Assembly: GCA_051859045.1 (NCBI GenBank) | Contig: JBHYGK010000009.1 | Location: 5,929-69,928, forward strand | Direction of reading: 5' to 3' | Origin: JBHYGK01 sp051859045 | Lineage (GTDB): Bacteria > Pseudomonadota > Gammaproteobacteria > Xanthomonadales > Xanthomonadaceae | Length of the DNA: 64,000 bases | Part shown: in pieces, positions 47,632-57,585 of the stretch | Layout of the letters: every line of letters begins with the position of its first letter | Position numbering within the stretch: position 1 is the first letter of the stretch | Position numbers and translations under genes: made by a program | The notes under the pieces: model-generated | The model's database searches: none | Seen by the model: the letters and a program-made list of their open reading frames with translations, nothing else | Told to the model about the DNA's origin: nothing

Positions 47632-48135
47632 ATGACCCTGCGTCCCGTGACCCCGCGCGCCCTCGCCGCCACCGCCCTCGCGGCCGTCCTGCTGTCGACC
47701 GCCGGCTGCGGCTGGTTCCGCGGCGGCGAGCGCTACCTCGACGCCACCGAGAACCGCCCGCTCGAGCTGCCGCCGGGCCTCGACCGCCCGACCGTCGACC
47801 CGGCCATGGCCGTGCCGACCGTCGCCGCCATCGCGCCGGCCAGCGCGCCGTCCGCCGCGCCGGCCGCGGCCGCCTCCCTGGTCCTCGACGACACCGCCGA
47901 GAACGCCTTCCGCCGCGTCGGCCTGGCGCTGGGTCGCATCGAGGGCGTCACCGTCGGCGGCAACTCGCCGCTGCTGGGCACCTACGAGGTGCAGTACCGC
48001 GGCCAGGACTTCCTGGTCCGCGTGCAGGCCAGCGGCGAGCAGGCCAACGTGGCCGCGCTGAGCCCGGACGGCGCCACGCTGTCGAGCGGCCCGGCGGTCG
48101 AGCTGATCGGCCAGCTGCGCGCGCGCCTGGGCTGA
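47632..48135 (+). CDS. BamC-like outer-membrane lipoprotein
   Basis: 167 aa. Lipobox STAGCGWF. Mature N-terminus RGGERYLDATENRPLELPPGLDRPTVDPAMAVP resembles the BamC N-terminal strand that binds BamD. One BamC-type globular domain follows (DDTAENAFRRVGLALGRIEGVTVGGNSPLLGTYEVQYRGQDFLVRV). Its place directly after dapA equals dapA-bamC in E. coli. Shorter than E. coli BamC (one domain). Confidence 0.78.
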   Translation: MTLRPVTPRALAATALAAVLLSTAGCGWFRGGERYLDATENRPLELPPGLDRPTVDPAMAVPTVAAIAPASAPSAAPAAAASLVLDDTAENAFRRVGLALGRIEGVTVGGNSPLLGTYEVQYRGQDFLVRVQASGEQANVAALSPDGATLSSGPAVELIGQLRARLG

Positions 48136-48173
48136 GGCCCGCGACGCGGGGCTCGCCCCGCGCCGGCGCAACG

Positions 48174-48204
48174 AAAAAGGCGACCCGCGAGGGTCGCCTT
48201 TTTT
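48174..48204. terminator. Bidirectional Rho-independent terminator
   Basis: AAAAAGGCGACCC, GCGA loop, GGGTCGCCTTTTTT: perfect stem with T-runs on both strands between the BamC-like gene (+) and fdxA (-). Confidence 0.92.
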
Positions 48205-48251
48205 CGTGCGCGCTCGCCGCGGCGAGGCGGGGCGGGTGGGGCGGGTGGGGC

Positions 48252-48575
48252 TCAGCGCTGGAGCTGGTCGAGCTTGCCGGCCTTGCCGTCCCACTCGGCC
48301 GCGTCGGGCAGGGGCTCCTGGCGGGTGGTGATCACCGGCCACGCGGCCGAGAGCTCCTTGTTGAGCGCGATGAAGAGCTCCTGGCCGGCCGGGACGTCGT
48401 CCTCGGGGTAGATGGCCTTGGCCGGGCACTCGGGCTCGCACAGCGTGCAGTCGATGCACTCGTCGGGATCGATCACGAGGAAGTTGGGGCCCTCGTGGAA
48501 GCAGTCGACGGGGCACACCTCGACGCAGTCGGTGTACTTGCAGCGGATGCAGTTCTCGGTGACGACGAAGGGCAT
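48252..48575 (-). CDS. fdxA: Ferredoxin FdxA (7Fe-8S type)
   Basis: 107 aa. [18 protein letters not shown] and [19 protein letters not shown] give the [3Fe-4S] and [4Fe-4S] ligands of Azotobacter-type ferredoxin, with the longer C-terminal extension ([36 protein letters not shown]). Electron carrier in the cytoplasm. Confidence 0.95.
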   Translation of the reverse strand: MPFVVTENCIRCKYTDCVEVCPVDCFHEGPNFLVIDPDECIDCTLCEPECPAKAIYPEDDVPAGQELFIALNKELSAAWPVITTRQEPLPDAAEWDGKAGKLDQLQR

Positions 48576-48599
48576 GGGGGGGGCCGGCTCCGGATAGCA

Positions 48600-48624
48600 G
48601 AAGGCCCGGCAGTGCCGGGCCTTC
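48600..48624 (-). terminator. Hairpin between tRNA-Glu and fdxA
   Basis: GAAGGCCCGG / CCGGGCCTTC, loop CAGTG. Transcription end of the tRNA (read leftward). Confidence 0.65.
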
Positions 48625-48633
48625 GCTTGTATT

Positions 48634-48709
48634 TGGCGCTCCCTACGAGGTTCGAACTCGTGTTCCCGCCTTGAGAGGGCGGTGTCCTAGACCACTAGAC
48701 GAAGGGAGC
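48634..48709 (-). tRNA. tRNA-Glu (anticodon CTC), CCA encoded
   Basis: Minus strand: acceptor GCTCCCT/AGGGAGC, D arm with AGTGGTCTAGGAC, anticodon stem CCGCC/GGCGG with loop CTCTCAA (anticodon CTC), T arm GTTCGAAC. 76 nt including the CCA (TGG at 48634-48636 on the plus strand). Reads glutamate codon GAG, a heavily used codon in this GC-rich genome. Confidence 0.95.
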
Positions 48710-48913
48710 AAGGGTGTTCGCCGTAGCGAAGGCCGCTATGATAGTCAGGCAGGCCTCCCCATGCAACAGGGTCGGCCAAAAAAATTCCGCGGGGCCGCAT
48801 CGTCGGCCCGGGGCGCCCCGGTGGCGCCCCCGCCCGGGCCGCCTTGCGCAGCGGTCCGGGGCCGCGCTCCACGCGCCACATCGCAAGGACACCAGCGGCC
48901 CCGCCGCCTTCCC

Positions 48914-50359
48914 ATGACGGATTCCATCGCCCACCCCAGCTCCCTCCACGTGCCCCTCGCCCCGCGCTCCATCCCGCGCGACGGCCACTGCATCTCCCGC
49001 AAGCACGTCTCCTCGGCCGCCCTGCGCGTGCTCTACAAGCTCCACGAGGCCGGCTTCGGCGCCTTCCTGGTCGGCGGCGCGGTCCGCGACCTGCTCGCCG
49101 GCATCGAGCCCAAGGACTTCGACGTGGCCACCAACGCCACGCCCGAGCAGGTCCGCGGCCTGTTCCGCAACTGCCGCCTGATCGGCCGCCGCTTCCGCCT
49201 CGCCCACGTGGTCTACGGCCCCGAGATCATCGAGGTGGCCACCTTCCGCGCCAACGAGGACGACGGCACCGGCGACCGCGAGGTCGAGGACGGCCGCATC
49301 GTCCGCGACAACGTCTACGGCACCATCGAAGACGACGCGGTGCGCCGCGACTTCACCGCGAATGCCCTCTACTACGCCATCGAGGACTTCTCGGTGCGCG
49401 ACTTCACCGGCGGCTTCGAGGACGTGGCCAACCGCGTGCTGCGCCTGATCGGCGACCCCGAGCAGCGCTACCGCGAGGACCCGGTGCGCATGCTGCGCGC
49501 GGTGCGCCTGGCCACCAAGCTCGGCTTCACCATCGAGGCCCACAGCGAGGCGCCGATCCCGGCGCTGGCGCCGCTGGTGCTCGACGCGCCGCCGGCGCGC
49601 CTGTTCGACGAGTGCCTGAAGATCTTCCTCGCCGGCCACGCCGAGCAGGGCTTCCTCGGCCTCGAGCGCCTGGGCCTGTTCCAGGTGCTGTTCCCCGAGA
49701 GCGCGCAGGCGCTGGCCTCCAACCGCTCCGGCACGCTGCGCACCATGGTGCTGCGCGCGCTCGCCAACACCGACGCGCGCATCCGCGAGGACCGCCCGGT
49801 CACCCCGGCCTTCCTGTTCGCCGCGCTGCTGTGGCCGGCCTACTGCCGCGAAGTGGCGGTGCTGCAGGCCAAGGGCATGGACGCCACCGTCGCCCAGCAG
49901 CGCGCGGCCGACCGCGTCACCCTGCACCAGGCCCAGCGCATCGCGCTGCCCAAGCGCTTCTCGCTGCCGATGCAGGAGATCTGGCTGATGCAGGCCCGGC
50001 TCACCGGCCGGCAGAAGAAGCGCGTGGCGCGCCTGGTGGCGCACCCGCGCTTCCGCGCCGCGTTCGACTTCCTCGAGCTGCGCCAGGTGGCCGCGCCCGA
50101 GCTGGCGGCCGAGGTCGCGTTCTGGCGCGAGGCCCAGGGCCTGCATCCGGTCGCGGCGCATGACGTGCACCGCGGCATGGAGGGCGATCGCCAGCTCGAG
50201 GCGATCGAGCTCGAGGCCGGCGAGCACGACGACGACGGCCTCGACGTCGAAGGCGACGGCGTCGGCGACATCGGCGCGGCGGGCGAGGGCGGCGACGCCC
50301 CGCGCAAGCGCCGCCGGCGCAAGCGCAAGCCGCGCCCCGCGGGCGGCGGCGCGGAGTAA
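48914..50359 (+). CDS. pcnB: Poly(A) polymerase I
   Basis: 481 aa. Nucleotidyltransferase class [39 protein letters not shown] with the DxD metal ligands, [31 protein letters not shown], and a C-terminal arm ending in the very basic [12 protein letters not shown]. Adds 3' poly(A) to RNA. The tail is long and Ala/Asp-rich before the basic end, which may bind RNA. Start at ATG 48914; upstream frame is not coding. Confidence 0.93.
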   Translation: MTDSIAHPSSLHVPLAPRSIPRDGHCISRKHVSSAALRVLYKLHEAGFGAFLVGGAVRDLLAGIEPKDFDVATNATPEQVRGLFRNCRLIGRRFRLAHVVYGPEIIEVATFRANEDDGTGDREVEDGRIVRDNVYGTIEDDAVRRDFTANALYYAIEDFSVRDFTGGFEDVANRVLRLIGDPEQRYREDPVRMLRAVRLATKLGFTIEAHSEAPIPALAPLVLDAPPARLFDECLKIFLAGHAEQGFLGLERLGLFQVLFPESAQALASNRSGTLRTMVLRALANTDARIREDRPVTPAFLFAALLWPAYCREVAVLQAKGMDATVAQQRAADRVTLHQAQRIALPKRFSLPMQEIWLMQARLTGRQKKRVARLVAHPRFRAAFDFLELRQVAAPELAAEVAFWREAQGLHPVAAHDVHRGMEGDRQLEAIELEAGEHDDDGLDVEGDGVGDIGAAGEGGDAPRKRRRRKRKPRPAGGGAE

Positions 50360-50365
50360 GCGCGC

Positions 50366-50911
50366 ATGGCCGCGATGCCCGGCCCCGGCGCGGTGCGCGC
50401 CTGGGTGGGCCTCGGCGCGAACCTCGGCGACGCCGCCGGCAGCGTCCGCGCGGCGCTGGCCGCGCTCGACGCGCTGCCCGGCACCCGCGTGCACGCGGCG
50501 TCGCGGCTCTACCGCACGCCGGCCTGGGGTCGCACCGACCAGCCCGACTTCATCAACGCCGTCGCCGCGCTCGACACCACGCTCGCGCCGCAGCCGCTGC
50601 TGGCGGCGCTGCTCGGCCTCGAGCGCGCGGCCGGCCGCGTCCGCGACCCCGCCGGCCGCGACCGCTGGGGCCCGCGCGCGCTCGACCTCGACCTGCTGCT
50701 GCACGGCGACGCCGTGCTCGACCTGCCGGCCGGCGACGGCCCGGACGGCCACCACCCGGCCCTGGTCCTGCCGCATCCGCAGATGCACCTGCGCGCCTTC
50801 GTGCTGGCCCCGCTGGCCGAGCTGGCGCCCGGCCTGGCGCTGCCCGGCCACGGCCGGGCCGATGTGCTGCTGGCCGCGCTGGATGCCGGCGGCATCGAGG
50901 CGCTACCTTAG
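50366..50911 (+). CDS. folK: HPPK (7,8-dihydro-6-hydroxymethylpterin pyrophosphokinase)
   Basis: 181 aa. Folate synthesis. [40 protein letters not shown], and the metal site [17 protein letters not shown], then [16 protein letters not shown]. Six bp behind pcnB, the pcnB-folK arrangement of gammaproteobacteria. Confidence 0.94.
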   Translation: MAAMPGPGAVRAWVGLGANLGDAAGSVRAALAALDALPGTRVHAASRLYRTPAWGRTDQPDFINAVAALDTTLAPQPLLAALLGLERAAGRVRDPAGRDRWGPRALDLDLLLHGDAVLDLPAGDGPDGHHPALVLPHPQMHLRAFVLAPLAELAPGLALPGHGRADVLLAALDAGGIEALP

Positions 50912-50945
50912 CGGCCCCCGCGGCCCGACCAGGCAAAGGTGCGAC

Positions 50946-51770
50946 ATGTACGCCGACCCCGCCGCGACCCCGGCGCGCACCCCCGTCACGGTGCCCGCGC
51001 TCGCGCAGATGAAGTCCAGCGGCCGCAGGATCGCCGCGCTCACGTGCTACGACGCCGGCTTCGCCGCCGCGCTCGACGCCGCCGGCATCGACCTGGTGCT
51101 GGTGGGCGATTCGCTGGGCATGGTGGTGCAGGGCCACGCCAGCACCCTGCCGGTGCGCGTGGACGACATCGCCTACCACGTGGCCTGCGTCGCCCGCGGC
51201 CTGCGCGCGGCGCTGCTGGTGGCCGACCTGCCGTTCCAGGCCGACGCCACGCCCGAACGCGCGCTCGAGGCCTCCACGCGCTGCCTGCAGGCCGGCGCGG
51301 CGATGGTCAAGCTCGAGGGCGCGGGCGTGAAGCTCGAGGTCATCCGCTTCCTGGTCGAGCGCGAGATCCCGGTCTGCGCGCACCTGGGCCTGACGCCGCA
51401 GTCGGTGCTGCGCCTGGGCGGCTATCGCGTGCAGGGCCGCGAGGCCGCCGCGGCCCAGCGCCTGCGCGAAGACGCGCTGGCCGTGCAGGCCGCCGGCGCC
51501 GAGGCGCTGGTGCTGGAATGCGTGCCCGCCGCGCTGGCCGCCGAGATCACCGCGTCGCTGCGCATCCCCACCATCGGCATCGGCGCGGGCGCGGCCTGCG
51601 ACGGCCAGATCCTGGTCCTGCACGACCTGCTGGGCCTCGGCGGCGGCCGCCGGCCGCGCTTCGTGAAGGACTTCCTCGCCGCCGGCGGCAGCATCGACGG
51701 CGCGCTGCGCGCCTACGCCGACGACGTCCGCGCCGGCGTCTTCCCCGGTCCCGACCACGCCTACGCCTGA
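50946..51770 (+). CDS. panB: Ketopantoate hydroxymethyltransferase
   Basis: 274 aa. First step of pantothenate synthesis from alpha-ketoisovalerate. [76 protein letters not shown] and [22 protein letters not shown]. First gene of panBCD. Confidence 0.95.
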   Translation: MYADPAATPARTPVTVPALAQMKSSGRRIAALTCYDAGFAAALDAAGIDLVLVGDSLGMVVQGHASTLPVRVDDIAYHVACVARGLRAALLVADLPFQADATPERALEASTRCLQAGAAMVKLEGAGVKLEVIRFLVEREIPVCAHLGLTPQSVLRLGGYRVQGREAAAAQRLREDALAVQAAGAEALVLECVPAALAAEITASLRIPTIGIGAGAACDGQILVLHDLLGLGGGRRPRFVKDFLAAGGSIDGALRAYADDVRAGVFPGPDHAYA

Positions 51771-51778
51771 GCCCGCCC

Positions 51779-52636
51779 ATGCCCCTCGCCGTGCACGCCG
51801 CGATCGACCCCCTGCGCGAGCAGGTCGCCGCCTGGAGGCGCCAGGGCCTGCGCGTGGGCTTCGTGCCCACGATGGGCAACCTGCACGCCGGCCACCACTC
51901 GCTGGTGGCGCTGGCGCGCGAGCGCGCCGATCGCGTCGTCGCCAGCGTGTTCGTGAACCCCACCCAGTTCGGCCCGAACGAGGACTTCGACCGCTACCCG
52001 CGCACGCCCGAGGCCGACATCGCCGGGCTCGAGGCCGCCGGCTGCGACGCGCTGCTGCTGCCGTCGGTCGAGGCCATGTATCCCTACGGCCCCGCGGGCT
52101 GCGTGCAGGTGCGCGTGCCCGGGCTCACCGGGGTGCTGGACGGCGCCGCGCGCCCCGGGCACTTCGACGGCGTGTGCACCGTCGTGCTGCGCCTGCTGCA
52201 GATGGTGCAGCCCGACGTGGCGGTGTTCGGCCGCAAGGACTTCCAGCAGCTGCAGGTGGTGCGCTACCTGGTGCGCGACCTCGCGCTGCCGGTGGCGATC
52301 GTGCCGGGCCCCACGCTGCGCGAGGCCGACGGCCTGGCGATGAGCTCGCGCAACCAGTACCTCTCGGCCGCCGAGCGCGCGCTGGCGCCCGAGATCCACC
52401 GCACCCTGCGCGACATGGCCGAGGGCGCCCGCGGCGGCGCGCGCCTGGCCGAGCTCGAGGACGCCGCCCGCGGCCGCCTCGCCGCGCTGGGCTTCCTGGT
52501 GGACTACGCCGAGTTCCGCCGCGCCGACGACCTCGCCCGGCCCGCCAGCGCCCAGGCGCCGGGCCTGGTGGTGCTCGCGGCGGCGAAGCTCGGCCGCACC
52601 CGGCTGATCGACAACCTCGACGTCGACGCCGGCTGA
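51779..52636 (+). CDS. panC: Pantothenate synthetase
   Basis: 285 aa. Joins pantoate and beta-alanine with ATP. PTMGNLHAGHHSLVALA (HIGH), VFVNPTQFGPNEDFDRYPR, GVLDGAARPGHFDGVCTVV, VFGRKDFQQLQVVRYLV, READGLAMSSRNQYLS (KMSKS-like), YAEFRRADDL. Eight bp after panB. Confidence 0.95.
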   Translation: MPLAVHAAIDPLREQVAAWRRQGLRVGFVPTMGNLHAGHHSLVALARERADRVVASVFVNPTQFGPNEDFDRYPRTPEADIAGLEAAGCDALLLPSVEAMYPYGPAGCVQVRVPGLTGVLDGAARPGHFDGVCTVVLRLLQMVQPDVAVFGRKDFQQLQVVRYLVRDLALPVAIVPGPTLREADGLAMSSRNQYLSAAERALAPEIHRTLRDMAEGARGGARLAELEDAARGRLAALGFLVDYAEFRRADDLARPASAQAPGLVVLAAAKLGRTRLIDNLDVDAG

Positions 52637-52781
52637 TCGCCCCTTCACGCCGCCGCGGGCCTGATGCCCGGGCCGCCCGTCCGCCTCAAGCGCGCGCTTG
52701 GATGGACGGCTCCAATCCCGCCTCCCTACACTGCGCGCCTTCCACGGCCCCCCACGCCGTCCCCACGCCCCGGAGCACCCG

Positions 52782-53162
52782 ATGAACCTCACCCTGCTGA
52801 AGGCCAAGATCCACCGCGCGTCGGTGACCCACGCCGAGCTGCACTACGAAGGCTCCTGCGCGATCGACGCCCGCCTGCTGGAACTCTCGGGCATCCGCGA
52901 GTACGAGCAGATCCACGTCTACAACATCAACAACGGCCAGCGCTTCGTCACCTACGCCATCCGCGGCGAGGAAGGCTCGGGCGTGATCTCGGTGAACGGC
53001 GCCGCCGCCCACCTCGCCCAGCCGGGCGACCTGGTGATCATCGCGGCCTACGCGTCGATGACCGAGGCCGAGGCCGCGGCGTTCAAGCCGAGCCTGGTCT
53101 ACGTCGACCGCCAGAACCGCATGACCCACACCAACGACGGCATCCCGGCGCAGGCCGCCTGA
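52782..53162 (+). CDS. panD: Aspartate 1-decarboxylase (self-cleaving)
   Basis: 126 aa. Makes beta-alanine from aspartate. The pro-enzyme cleaves at Gly24-Ser25 in HYEGSCAID to form its pyruvoyl group. Also [59 protein letters not shown] 145-bp gap separates it from panC, with a CGGAG ribosome site. Followed 9 bp later by pgi. Confidence 0.94.
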   Translation: MNLTLLKAKIHRASVTHAELHYEGSCAIDARLLELSGIREYEQIHVYNINNGQRFVTYAIRGEEGSGVISVNGAAAHLAQPGDLVIIAAYASMTEAEAAAFKPSLVYVDRQNRMTHTNDGIPAQAA

Positions 53163-53170
53163 GGCCCGCC

Positions 53171-54679
53171 ATGCCCAGCGCCGAGCTCCGCGCCACCCTC
53201 GCCCCGCACGCCGCGCGCGTCGCCGGGACCCACCTGCGCGACCTGGTGGCCGCGGACCCGGCCCGGGCGACGGACTTCCAGCTCGGCGCGGGCCCGATCA
53301 CCGCCCAGTTCGCGCGCCAGCGGCTCGACCGCGAGGCGCTCGATGCGCTGCACGCGCTGGGCGAAGCGCGCGACCTGGCCGGCGCGATGCGCGCGCTGGT
53401 TGACGGCGAGCACGTCAACACCTCCGAGGGCCGCCCGGCGCTGCACACCGCGCTGCGCGGCGACGCGGGGCAGGGCGCCACCGCGCTGGGCGCGCGCGCC
53501 GAGGCCGTGGACGGCCTGGCCCGCATGCACGACGCGGCCGAGCGCCTGCTCGCGCAGGGCGTCACCGACATCGTCAGCGTCGGCATCGGCGGCTCCGACC
53601 TCGGCCCGCGCTTCGTCGTCGAGGCGCTGCGCCACGCCGGCGACGCCGGCCCGCGCCTGCACTTCGTCAGCAACGTCGACGCGCACGCCATCGAGGGCGT
53701 GCTGGCCGGGCTCGACCCGGCGCGCACCGGCGGCCTGGTGATCTCCAAGAGCTTCAACACCCAGGAGACCCTGCTCAACGGCGGGGTGCTGCGCGACTGG
53801 CTGGGCGGCACCGGGCGCCTGCTCGCGGTCACCGCCAACGCCGAGCGCGCGGCCGCCTGGGGCGTGCCCGGCGAGCGCGTGCTGCCGATGTGGGACTGGG
53901 TGGGCGGGCGCTACTCGCTGTGGAGCGCGGTGGGCCTGCCGATCCGGCTGGCGCTGGGCGCGCGGGCCTTCGACGGCCTGCTGGCCGGCGCCGCGCAGAT
54001 GGACCGCCACGCGGTGGAGGCGCCGCTGCGCGCCAACCTGCCCGCCTGGCACGCGCTGGTGGCGGTGTGGAACCGCGTGGCGCTGGGCCTGCCGGTGCAG
54101 GCGGTGCTGCCCTACGACGACCGACTGGGCCGGCTGCCCGACTACCTGCAGCAGCTGGTGATGGAGAGCCTGGGCAAGTCGGTGCACCGCGACGGCAGCG
54201 CGATCGGCGCGCCGACCGGCCCGGTGATCTTCGGCGGCCCGGGCACCGACGTGCAGCACAGCTTCTTCCAGAGCTTCCACCAAGGCGCCGACGCGGTGCC
54301 GGCGGAGTTCATCGGCGTGATCCGGCCCGACCACGGCCGCGAGGGCCAGCACCGCGCGCTGCTCGCCAACCTGCTGGCGCAGAGCGAGGCGCTGGCCAAC
54401 GGCGAGCACAACGCCGACCCGCACAAGGCCTACCCGGGCAACCGGCCCAGCACCGTGCTGCTGCTCGATGCGCTGACGCCGGCCTCGCTGGGCGCGCTGA
54501 TCGCGCTCTACGAGCACTCCACCTGGCTGCAGGGCGTGCTCTACGGCATCAACCCCTTCGACCAGTGGGGCGTGGAGTTGGGCAAGCGCATCGCCACCCG
54601 CGTGCTGGGCTCGCTCGAGGGCGGCGACCGCCCGGTCGACACCGTCACCGCCGGCCTGATCGCCACGCTGCGCGGCTGA
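53171..54679 (+). CDS. pgi: Glucose-6-phosphate isomerase
   Basis: 502 aa, shorter than E. coli Pgi (549). Glycolysis. Signatures SVGIGGSDLGPRFVVEAL, VISKSFNTQETLLN, GVPGERVLPMWDWVGGRYSLWSAVGLP, YDDRLGRLPDYLQQLVMESLGKSV, GGPGTDVQHSFFQSFHQG and GINPFDQWGVELGKRI. Follows panD directly. Confidence 0.95.
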   Translation: MPSAELRATLAPHAARVAGTHLRDLVAADPARATDFQLGAGPITAQFARQRLDREALDALHALGEARDLAGAMRALVDGEHVNTSEGRPALHTALRGDAGQGATALGARAEAVDGLARMHDAAERLLAQGVTDIVSVGIGGSDLGPRFVVEALRHAGDAGPRLHFVSNVDAHAIEGVLAGLDPARTGGLVISKSFNTQETLLNGGVLRDWLGGTGRLLAVTANAERAAAWGVPGERVLPMWDWVGGRYSLWSAVGLPIRLALGARAFDGLLAGAAQMDRHAVEAPLRANLPAWHALVAVWNRVALGLPVQAVLPYDDRLGRLPDYLQQLVMESLGKSVHRDGSAIGAPTGPVIFGGPGTDVQHSFFQSFHQGADAVPAEFIGVIRPDHGREGQHRALLANLLAQSEALANGEHNADPHKAYPGNRPSTVLLLDALTPASLGALIALYEHSTWLQGVLYGINPFDQWGVELGKRIATRVLGSLEGGDRPVDTVTAGLIATLRG

Positions 54680-54700
54680 GCCGCGCGCGGCCGGCCCGTG

Positions 54701-54732
54701 CCCCGCTCAGGGCTTGCCCCGCTCAGGGCTTG
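54701..54732. repeat. 16-bp tandem repeat between pgi and the GNAT gene
   Basis: CCCCGCTCAGGGCTTG twice. The second copy contains the stop codon of the minus-strand GNAT gene, so slippage would alter only untranslated sequence or the last residues. Confidence 0.75.
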
Positions 54733-55214
54733 CGCCGCGCCATCAGGTGCACGTCGGCGTCGACGCCGGCGCGCAGCGCGTAGCCGCGCGCGGTGCCCTC
54801 GATGACGAAGCCGTGGGCCTGGTACAGCGCGATCGCTGCGGCGTTGTCGGTGTAGACCTCCAGCTCGATCCGGCGCACGCCCAGCCAGCCCTCGGCCAGC
54901 TCGACCGCCGCGCCCAGCAGCGCCCGGCCCACGCCGATCCGGCGCGCGCCCTCGTCCACCGCCATCCCCAGGTTGGCCACGTGCTGCCGGCGCGGGCTGG
55001 CGAACACCTCGATCCCGAGCTGGCCCAGCACGCGCTCGCCATCCACGGCCACCAGGGAGTGGAAGCGCTCGTGCGCGCGGCCCAGGCGCGCCTGCCACAG
55101 CTCGGCGCTGGGCCAGGGCAGCTGCAGGGTGTTGGCGTAGGCGCTGGGCTGGGCGTACAGGGCGCGGATGGCCTCGATGTCGCGGGCCTCGCTGTGGCGG
55201 ATCGTGATCGGCAT
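54723..55214 (-). CDS. GNAT acetyltransferase (phosphinothricin/YhhY-like)
   Basis: 163 aa. RHSEARDIEAIRALYAQPSAYANTLQLPWPSAELWQARL (start typical of YhhY-like), LVAVDGERVLGQLGIEV, LGMAVDEGARRIGVGRALLGAAVEL (acetyl-CoA loop), RIELEVYTDNAAAIALYQAHGFVIEGTARGY. Substrate probably an amino acid or small amine; unknown. Confidence 0.88.
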   Translation of the reverse strand: MPITIRHSEARDIEAIRALYAQPSAYANTLQLPWPSAELWQARLGRAHERFHSLVAVDGERVLGQLGIEVFASPRRQHVANLGMAVDEGARRIGVGRALLGAAVELAEGWLGVRRIELEVYTDNAAAIALYQAHGFVIEGTARGYALRAGVDADVHLMARRKP

Positions 55215-55345
55215 GGGACCTCCCGGGGCGTCAGGCGCCAGCCTCGCCCATGTCCGGCGGTCCGGGAAGGGGGGCGTCGCGCTTGCACGGTGCCGGAGTG
55301 CTGGTGGAGGATGGACCCGGGGACGGCCTGCCCAGGGGGGGCAGC

Positions 55346-57076
55346 ATGTTCGAACCACGCCAGGACACCGCGGCCGGCCCGGTCGCGGGGACGCCTGCCA
55401 TCTCGCTGGAAGCCTCGGTGCTGGCGCTGCTGCCGCACGCGGTGTATCGCGTCGATCGCGAGGGCCGGCTGGTCTGGGCCAACGACGCGATGCTGGCGAT
55501 GCTCGGCGGCGGGCCGCTGGAGCGCTGGCTGGGCCGCACCGCCGCCGACGTCTACCCGCCCGAGCTGGCCGCGCGCTACCGCGAGGACGACCTCGAGGTG
55601 ATGGCCAGCGGCGCGCCGCTGCTGCACGTCGAGGAGCACGTGTCCGCGGACGGCCGCCGGCTGCTCGTGGACGTGGTGAAGGTGCCGGTGCCCGGGCCGG
55701 ACGGGCGGGCGATCGGCGTGCAGGGGGCCTTCATCGACGCGACCCGCCGCGAGCAGGCCGCCCGCGACGCCGACTACCTCGCCCACCATGACGGCCTCAC
55801 CGGCCTGCCCAACCGCTGGCTGCTGCGCGACCGGCTGGGGCGCGCGCTGTCGCTGGCCGCGCGCCACGGCGGCCGGGTCGCGGTGATGTTCATCGACCTC
55901 GACCGCTTCAAGCAGGTCAACGACCTGCACGGCCACGCGGTCGGCGACCGGCTGCTGGTGCAGGCCGGCGAGCGCCTGGTGGGCGCGCTGCGCGCCAGCG
56001 ACACCGTCGCCCGCCAGGGCGGCGACGAATTCATCGCGCTGCTGCCCGACGTGCAGTCGGCCGAGGACGCCGCGATCGCGGCCGAGGCCGTGCTGCGCGC
56101 GCTCGCCGCGCCCTTCGACGTCGACGGCCAGCGCCTGCACGTCTCCGGCAGCATCGGCGTGGCGATGGCCCCCGACGACGGCATCGACGCCGACGCCCTG
56201 CTGCGCTGCGCGGACCTGGCGATGTACGAGGCCAAGGCCGCGGGCCGCCACGCCGCGCGCTTCTTCCGCCCGGGCCTGGAGGACGACGTGCGCCGGCTGG
56301 CGCGGGTGGAGGCCGAGCTGCGCGAGGCGCTCGAGGACGGCCAGTTCCTGCTTGAGCTGCAGCCCGAGATCGACCTCGGCAGCGGGCGGGTGAGCGCGCT
56401 GGAGGCGCTGGTGCGCTGGCAGCATCCCGCGCGCGGCCGCCTGCTGCCCGGGGAGTTCATCCGGGTCTGCGAGGACAGCGGGCTGGTGGTGCCGCTGGGG
56501 CGCGAGGTGATCCGCCAGGCCTGCCGGCTGCGCGCCCGCCTGCGCGGGCTGCTGCCCGACGACGTGCCGGTGGCGGTCAACATCTCGGCGATGCACCTGC
56601 TCGATCCCGGCTTCCTGCCGTGGTTCTGCGGCGAGCTCGAGGACGTCGGCCTGCCGGGGCGGGCGGTGGAGATCGAGATCACCGAGCACACCCTGGTGCG
56701 CGACGCCGCCATCGCCGGGCGCGTGCTCGAGCAGCTGCGCGTGCTCGGCGTGCGGGTGGCCATCGATGACTTCGGCACCGGCTACTCCAGCCTCGCGATC
56801 CTGCACCAGCTGCCGGTGAGCAAGCTCAAGATCGACCGCCGCTTCGTCGAGGCGGCCGGGCACGACGACCTGGTCGGCCGGGCCAGCGTCGCCGGCGCGA
56901 TCGCCGGGCTGGCCCGCTCGATGGGGCTGGCGGTGGTCGCGGAGGGCGTCGAGCAGGCCCTCCAGGACGACGCCATGCGCCGGATCGGCTGCACCGGCGC
57001 CCAGGGCTGGCTGTACGCGCCGCCGATGCCCCCCGACGTGCTGGTCCCTTGGCTCGAACGCCGCGCCGCCGCCTGA
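55346..57076 (+). CDS. PAS-GGDEF-EAL cyclic-di-GMP enzyme
   Basis: 576 aa. PAS (VYRVDREGRLVWANDAMLAML... FIDATRREQAARDADYLAHHD, ~res 25-150), GGDEF (LTGLPNRWLLRDRL, MFIDLDRFKQVNDLHGHAVGD, VARQGGDEF) with inhibitory site RxxD (RASD) five residues before GGDEF, and EAL (LEALVRWQHP, VNISA, EITEHT, IDDFGTGYSSL, KIDRRFV, AEGVE). All residues for both activities are present. Upstream of the BLUF gene by 11 bp and so likely co-transcribed with it. Confidence 0.92.
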   Translation: MFEPRQDTAAGPVAGTPAISLEASVLALLPHAVYRVDREGRLVWANDAMLAMLGGGPLERWLGRTAADVYPPELAARYREDDLEVMASGAPLLHVEEHVSADGRRLLVDVVKVPVPGPDGRAIGVQGAFIDATRREQAARDADYLAHHDGLTGLPNRWLLRDRLGRALSLAARHGGRVAVMFIDLDRFKQVNDLHGHAVGDRLLVQAGERLVGALRASDTVARQGGDEFIALLPDVQSAEDAAIAAEAVLRALAAPFDVDGQRLHVSGSIGVAMAPDDGIDADALLRCADLAMYEAKAAGRHAARFFRPGLEDDVRRLARVEAELREALEDGQFLLELQPEIDLGSGRVSALEALVRWQHPARGRLLPGEFIRVCEDSGLVVPLGREVIRQACRLRARLRGLLPDDVPVAVNISAMHLLDPGFLPWFCGELEDVGLPGRAVEIEITEHTLVRDAAIAGRVLEQLRVLGVRVAIDDFGTGYSSLAILHQLPVSKLKIDRRFVEAAGHDDLVGRASVAGAIAGLARSMGLAVVAEGVEQALQDDAMRRIGCTGAQGWLYAPPMPPDVLVPWLERRAAA

Positions 57077-57087
57077 GGCCCGCCCCG

Positions 57088-57555
57088 ATGAAGAGCATCG
57101 TCTACCGCAGCCGCGCCACCCGTAGCCCCACGCTGGCCGCCCTGCTCGGGCTGCTGATCGAGGCCCGCGGGCACAACGCCGCGCACGCCGTCTCCGGCGT
57201 GCTGCTGTACGCCGACGGCCAGTACCTGCAGCTGCTGCAGGGCGACGCGGCCACGCTGGACGTGCTGATGGCCTCGATCGCGCGCGACCCCCGCCACCGC
57301 GACATCGCGGTGCTGCTCGACGAGGAGCACGCCCGCCCGCCGCTGTTCCCCGGCTGGTCGATGGGCTTCCTGCACTTCAGCGCGCTCGAGGCCGAGGTGG
57401 GCGAGGGCCTGATGCGCAACGACGAGGACGCGCTCGAGCGCGTGCTCGAGGCGCGCGCCGGCGAGCCGGAGGTGGTGCTGCTGGCGGAGGTGGTGCAGGC
57501 CCACGCGGCGTCGCTGCACCTGCCCGCGCTGCTCGCGGGGCGCGGCGGCCGCTGA
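57088..57555 (+). CDS. BLUF-domain blue-light sensor
   Basis: 155 aa. BLUF flavin domain: SIVYRSRAT with the signalling Tyr, HNAAHAVSGVLLYADGQYLQLLQG with Asn and Gln, and FPGWSMGFLHF with Trp/Met. No output domain of its own beyond a short helical tail (ALERVLEARAGEPEVVLLAEVVQAHAASL). Eleven bp behind the GGDEF-EAL gene, so it probably works with it (inference). Confidence 0.87.
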   Translation: MKSIVYRSRATRSPTLAALLGLLIEARGHNAAHAVSGVLLYADGQYLQLLQGDAATLDVLMASIARDPRHRDIAVLLDEEHARPPLFPGWSMGFLHFSALEAEVGEGLMRNDEDALERVLEARAGEPEVVLLAEVVQAHAASLHLPALLAGRGGR

Positions 57556-57585
57556 GCGGCGGCGATCGGACGCGGACCGCCGCCC

